Origin: Paragorgia papillata
Lineage: Eukaryota > Cnidaria > Anthozoa > Scleralcyonacea > Coralliidae
Assembly: GCA_035771165.1 (NCBI GenBank)
Contig: JAWNZC010000260.1
Coordinates: 53,659 to 117,658 of the forward strand
Direction: 5' to 3'
DNA: 64,000 nt
Positions within the stretch are counted from its first letter, which is position 1. Each line of letters starts with the position of its first letter. The translations under genes were made by a program, and so were the position numbers. Of this stretch, positions 59,587 to 64,000 are shown one piece after another. The notes under the pieces were generated by a model. It ran no database searches and was not told where the DNA came from. It saw nothing but the letters and a program-made list of their open reading frames with translations.

Positions 59587-60558
59587 TACATACTGCCGAA
59601 GCCACTCAATGAACGACGATTTTAAAAACGTTGAATCTTGGTTAAAGTCGCTAGAATGATTGCCAACATTATAAGAAGACCAAAAAAATGTTAATTGGTT
59701 CGCGTCCTGCTCTTAAAAAGGCTGAAAATCTGGAAATATCTCTTTCCAACAGTAAAGATTGAGGAAGTATCCAACATGTTGGACTATCTTGGTCTCTGCA
59801 TACATTAATACGCCTATCCTAGAAGAAAAAAACACCTCAAGTTGATCGGATATGTCAACGCTCGCATATCCCAAACTGAAATTATCTGAATCGTTTATTT
59901 CAGTTTTTCTACCAGCTGAAGTCCTTCATCAGAGTTTATAAGCAAACAATTCTTACCTATTATCGACTACTGCTTCAATCGTTATGGCATGATTGTGGGT
60001 CTGTTCTTTACGAACGTGTTGAAAAACTTCAAAACAAGACAATGAGAACCATCTTACACGCTAACAGATCTACTTGAACAAAACAAATGCGTACGTAACC
60101 GCCTGGGTCTCCTTACTTTACACCGCCGACGCCGCTTTTTTAAGATATATTTTAGTTTTTAAAATTGTAAATAACATTGGATGTCCTACGTATTTTAAAC
60201 GATTACTTTCTTTTAAGAAGTTCGTTAAAGGGGAAAAACCCTTCGGAGATCAAACTTTGATAGACCTACCTAAAGTTAAAACTTCACTCGGGACAAAATA
60301 TGTTTAAGTTTGTGGCCAGCCTCGTGTTGGAAACTGCTCCCGAAGTCAATTAGGGTCATTAAAGTTCCTCCAGTAGTTTTTAAATACTTGAGTTTTTAAA
60401 TATCTTTTAGAAATTGACAATTCTTCACCACAATTGTAGTTTCTAATTATCAGGTTTTGTTAAATTTTTATATTGTGTATATGTTGTCCACCAATTAGCT
60501 GAACTATATAGCTTAAATACATTGACACTAAAATAAAGTTATTCATTCATATTGTAAA
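59587..60558 (+). mobile_element. Truncated LINE, copy 5 (error-rich)
   Basis: Collinear with copy 1, without the G-rich segment in front. Numerous inserted bases; only a 77-residue frame (60074-60307) is visible. Confidence 0.75.
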
Positions 60559-60700
60559 TTGAGAAACTTCGTTAGGTATATTTTTGTTTAATAATGAACT
60601 ATTTTAAATACTGTTCACCCAGGTAAGACCAGCTATTTACAGCTGAATAATAGGTCTTCACAGTTTAAATAATGAATTTTTTATTATGATTATTATTAGT

Positions 60701-60738
<38 letters not shown>

Positions 60739-61339
60739 CATTACTTTATTATGTAATATGCTTTCTGATTGGCATAACGAGCTAGGTCCTTATGAGAGCG
60801 TATGAATCGCCGCGATTTTTTAAACCCTAAACGAAAAGGTTTTTAATTTTTTCAAAGGCCGGCCCATTTAAAATCAATTGCAAAAATGTACTCAGAGGAA
60901 AGCCTACATAGTGAACGTGAAATCTGTTATCCAAACAGGAGACTTTCCTCTTTCCTCTAACGAAGGTAAAATACACAGACTTTTCGTTTTCCACTATAAA
61001 TACTGCCAGTTCGAGGACCCAAAACACGAGCGAATATATTGAACGAAATCCAAATGTTTATGTTTTAGAAAAAGCAACTGAGCAGCGATCTTGTATGCTG
61101 ATTTACAAGGCGAGCTGCATTATCGCACTTATCAAATGGACGCATCTAAATCGCCGATGTTTTGAAACAACTTTTCAAGTTGGAGTGAAAATATTTAGCT
61201 AAGAAATTGAGGAAAATGTTTATGTTTAAATCAGGACGAATCTGGTATGCGATTTGCAGCTATTGATTAAATATTCATTTCTTTTTTTCACATACGATAT
61301 CAATGTTATTTAAAAGGTACTTTCTATCAATAAATGTTT

Positions 61340-62710
61340 GAAGAGAAATTGAAGCCATATATGTACCTGATAAAGACGTTAAGATATCTCTGAATATCCA
61401 GTTTTTTTATGAGATCTACAAAAGAGAAAGGGCGATAGGGTCTAAGAACCATCCTCCCTCAGTGACCTCCAGAGAAGCTTACATTGATATTTAAACAATA
61501 AACATTCAAGTTTAAATCTTTTCCAAGGACCAAGAATACTCAAAGGCTAGAGAGGTTCTTTTAGCAAGGAAAAGAGAGCTGCTGTAGCAGCACGCATAAG
61601 GAAACCGTTCACAAAGCTGCTAGAGAGTTGGACCATTGACCAGAAGAAGTACCTTGAAACGGTTTTGTTTTGGTAACCAAGGACCCAAAGTTCTCCAAAA
61701 GACCGTTTGAGTGGGTTCTTTCCCATCATTTTGGATTACAGAGCTCGTGATGATTGAATCCAGAAGAGTAAAATGGGGAAGGACAGCTTCTATGGTTAAA
61801 GACCCGGAAACTGATCTTCGACGTTGTTGATTATGAAAGGGGATTCAAAAGACAAGACGCGGACGACCAACATTAGACAGCGTGATGTCCCGTTCGTTTG
61901 TTTAATTTATTCGCCAGCCATCGACTAGACGGGTACAGAATTTTTTACACGACAAAGCAACATGAGCTGTTAACCACCGCCGCTTGTTAACCAGGTTTGG
62001 TACACCAAAGTTCCATTGCGGAGATAACCGAAATTGAGAAGTTTCTTGTGAATGGTTGGCGAAAGCCGCTAATTTGCCAGGAAAATTTCGGCAATCACTC
62101 GGGCAGAAATACATGTATTTTGCATCTAATGGATACTTAAGTTCTAGCGCATTACGTGGCTCACACTGCACGTGGGCATAAGAATTTGAAAAGGGCTGCA
62201 TGCCTATAAAACAGCTTCAGCTTGCCATCAGCACGAAAAATGTCAATGGTCTTGAGTTAGCTCAACCCATGGTCACTTCCATAAGATTCTAGAAGTTAGC
62301 AAGAAGCATCAAGCCTCACCTGTAAATGACCTTACAATCCAGCATCCAAGAACAAAATTTCTCCTTTTCTCAATCGGTTTGCCGTTTGAAGGCATGTTTT
62401 CTGGAGCAGCGATCGGTAAAATGGGAAGGGTTTGTACATTCAATTTTTTCCTTCACAATCCGGCCATAAGTGACAATGTTAATCATCAGTGGATGACAGT
62501 GAATCGGACTGAAACGCATCCCTTTTTCTTTTTGTTACATTAGATCTGGGTAATTTGTGAGGAACTTATCGATGTTTTTTATGCAATGATGCACGGTAGA
62601 TGCCAACAATTATTGTAACGAACTTTCTTCGCTTCGTCTCTTTCGAGTTTTGAAATTAACATGCTTCACTCAGGTGGACTAACTTATTTGGTCACTGCTA
62701 TGGATCTTTT
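61340..62710 (+). pseudogene. Tyrosine recombinase pseudogene, copy 5 (error-rich)
   Basis: All landmarks are recognisable at DNA level: the shared CTGCTGTAGCAGCAC stop (about 61579), the box I region, CACTCGGGCAGAAA, GGGCATAAGAATTTG and the tail. Many one-base insertions prevent any frame assessment. Confidence 0.7.
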
Positions 62711-63621
62711 CAATGACGTATTTATTTCTATTTTTATTCGTAAGGGCGGGTGGGGTGTGTATTCTCATTTTTCAAGGAAATAAAAAATATTATTTTAACG
62801 CGTTTTGGTACGGTCCGTTATATAGAGAAATATTTCCCCACGGTCTCAAGTACGGCCCTCCGGCTGCGGCCTCGTTGACGTTTTTGAGACCTTTGGGGAT
62901 ATTTTTCTATACGGACCTCCCAGTCGGCTAGAATAATAGTCATATGTCTATCAAGTTATTTGTATAGTCTACAACGTGTTCATCTTATTTAGAGGCATAG
63001 ACCTACAGTTCCTACATCCACTGTCGAAGTTAGTTTTTGTCATGAATATTGTAAATAAGTTAGTAACGAGGATTTTTGCTAATGCAATTAAGGGTTCAAT
63101 TTTAAAAAATCACTAAAAGTGTAAAATTCGTAATTGCACTCGCTAATTTATGATTCAACCTATACTAACTCAGTTGAATAAATGATGCGTCTGTTAGAAC
63201 AATGAAATGATCGTGGTGCGTGTTCGTGAATATAAATACTTTTGTTCCACTTCTTTTTTATTCTGACTCTTCTAGCATTCTCCTAACACTTCTTTTCAGA
63301 ACTTTCCAAAACGTTATTGTTCACCATGCTAAATGATTTTTTCCAAAGCTATATAGATAAATGCTCAGTTTAAGTTTTTTTTCGCCTTTTCCAAAGAAAA
63401 AGACATCTGAAACTCGTATACTTGGGCCCGGTTTTATTATTGGGCGAACCATCAATTAAATTAAATGTCGGTCTGCATTGTTTTTCTATTTCAGGTTTAA
63501 ACGTCATGTTCTGATGTACCAGAAACATCACCAGAGTTTACGAATAGCAGTAGAGCAGTCCGACCTAGCCGCACTTTCATTGCTAGGCACGAGATCAAAA
63601 CAAACGTTCTTCAGAAAGCAG
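62636..63621 (+). repeat. Array copy 6, partial (first about 985 bp)
   Basis: Begins like every other copy, with the foldback palindrome at about 62790-62945 and the start of exon A after the acceptor at 63494. Exon A carries the Asp-type variant seen in copies 3 and 4. Similarity stops about 125 bp into exon A, at around 63621. Scattered indels continue as in copy 5. Confidence 0.85.
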
Positions 63622-64000
63622 CGATTTAAAGTGTTTGTGAAGAAAATATTTTGATAAAATTTCTAAAGTATGATTGATACATATAATAAAGAAGCTAAAT
63701 TTTATTTTAGAATAACGATTTTGGAATTTATTAAAGTAAAAGATTAATTATAAGTATCATGTTTTAAGACATAGTTTAGTGTTTTTGTGTATAGTTTTTG
63801 TTTGAGAATTTATCAGATTGATTTGTGTAAAGCTAAACAGATTCTTTTGTCAATTAGAAATAGTTATAACAGCAGTGTGTGTTATATTCATATAGGAAAA
63901 CTGAATCAGAAAAATTCTAAAGACAATTTTATAATGTTTCATTTGATGTTAATATATTTGATTGTTTTTTTATATGAATACAAGCTAAAGATTTTTTTTT
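63622..64000. other. AT-rich tail not matching the array unit
   Basis: No match to the expected continuation of exon A. The only visible link is a short stretch near 63628 (AAAGTGTTTGTGAAGAAA) that also occurs in the unit near 1925, where it is followed by loosely similar AT-rich sequence. It could be the array border, an internal deletion with noisy sequence, or assembly debris. No ORF, RNA gene or repeat was seen. Confidence 0.5.

Larger units (their letters stand above)
49604..62635 (+). repeat. Array copy 5 (subtype I, error-rich from about 51.88 kb)
   Basis: Fifth copy. It resembles copy 1 in diagnostic positions near its start and in lacking the G-rich segment. Up to about 51.88 kb it is clean; beyond that there is a single-base insertion or substitution roughly every 20-40 bases. 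It also has a 340-bp deletion in exon B (near 53229), a 0.73-kb double insertion (56101-56823), a deletion of one palindrome arm near 57173 and an inverted segment at 57880-58105. Because of the error load, ORFs here are fragmented and the underlying genes may be intact. Confidence 0.9.

Noticed and set aside
1..63621. Interpretation as rDNA, histone, 5S or snRNA gene cluster
   Set aside because: No rRNA, histone or snRNA sequence is recognisable in any unit on either strand.

Overview
This window is eukaryotic, almost certainly metazoan, DNA. Open reading frames are short and bounded by GT-AG splice signals, coding content is sparse, AT-rich simple repeats are common, and the transposon flora is animal-like: a non-LTR LINE, a Penelope-like element, a DIRS-like retroelement, a THAP-domain DNA element, a Crypton-type tyrosine recombinase and a tRNA-derived SINE. 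Together these resemble an anthozoan cnidarian (coral or anemone) genome. The taxon is an inference; no single diagnostic gene is present.

Nearly the whole window is one head-to-tail array of a unit about 11.8-12.0 kb long. I place copy boundaries at the recurrence of the first bases of the window: copy 1 (1-11839), copy 2 (11840-25804, enlarged by a 3.06-kb retroelement and missing about 1.0 kb), copy 3 (25805-37789), copy 4 (37790-49603), copy 5 (49604-62635) and the start of copy 6 (62636-63621). The last about 380 bases do not clearly match the unit. The array must extend left, because base 1 lies inside a unit.

Reading left to right, each intact unit holds: a GC-centred foldback palindrome; candidate exon A (270 bp, phase 1-1); a palindrome carrying TGACGTCA; a second foldback; a degenerate minisatellite of about 20-bp steps; candidate exon B (387 bp, phase 1-1, same strand as A and phase-compatible with it); a short ORF with a promoter-like upstream; another foldback; a 1.57-kb long-inverted-repeat element with a THAP (C2CH) zinc-finger ORF on the minus strand; two more inverted repeats; a Penelope-like element tail (minus strand) between two TA tracts; a 5'-truncated LINE; a TTA tract; and a decayed tyrosine recombinase gene whose catalytic motifs (R, HxxR, GHK, Y) are still readable.

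The copies are close to identical but carry private and shared lesions, so they can be ordered. Copies 1 and 5 form one subtype; copies 2, 3 and 4 another, with copy 6 grouping with the latter over what is visible. Private events are a DIRS-like insertion in copy 2, a SINE in copy 4, two MITE-like inserts in copy 5, and three deletions. Stop codons in the recombinase shared by all full copies show it was dead before amplification. From about 51.88 kb to 63.6 kb the sequence is full of scattered single-base insertions, which looks like unpolished long-read consensus near a contig end; reading frames there should not be trusted.

No complete, demonstrably functional gene is visible. The best candidates for expressed sequence are exons A and B, which remain open in three and four copies respectively and whose symmetrical phases would allow in-frame splicing across the array.
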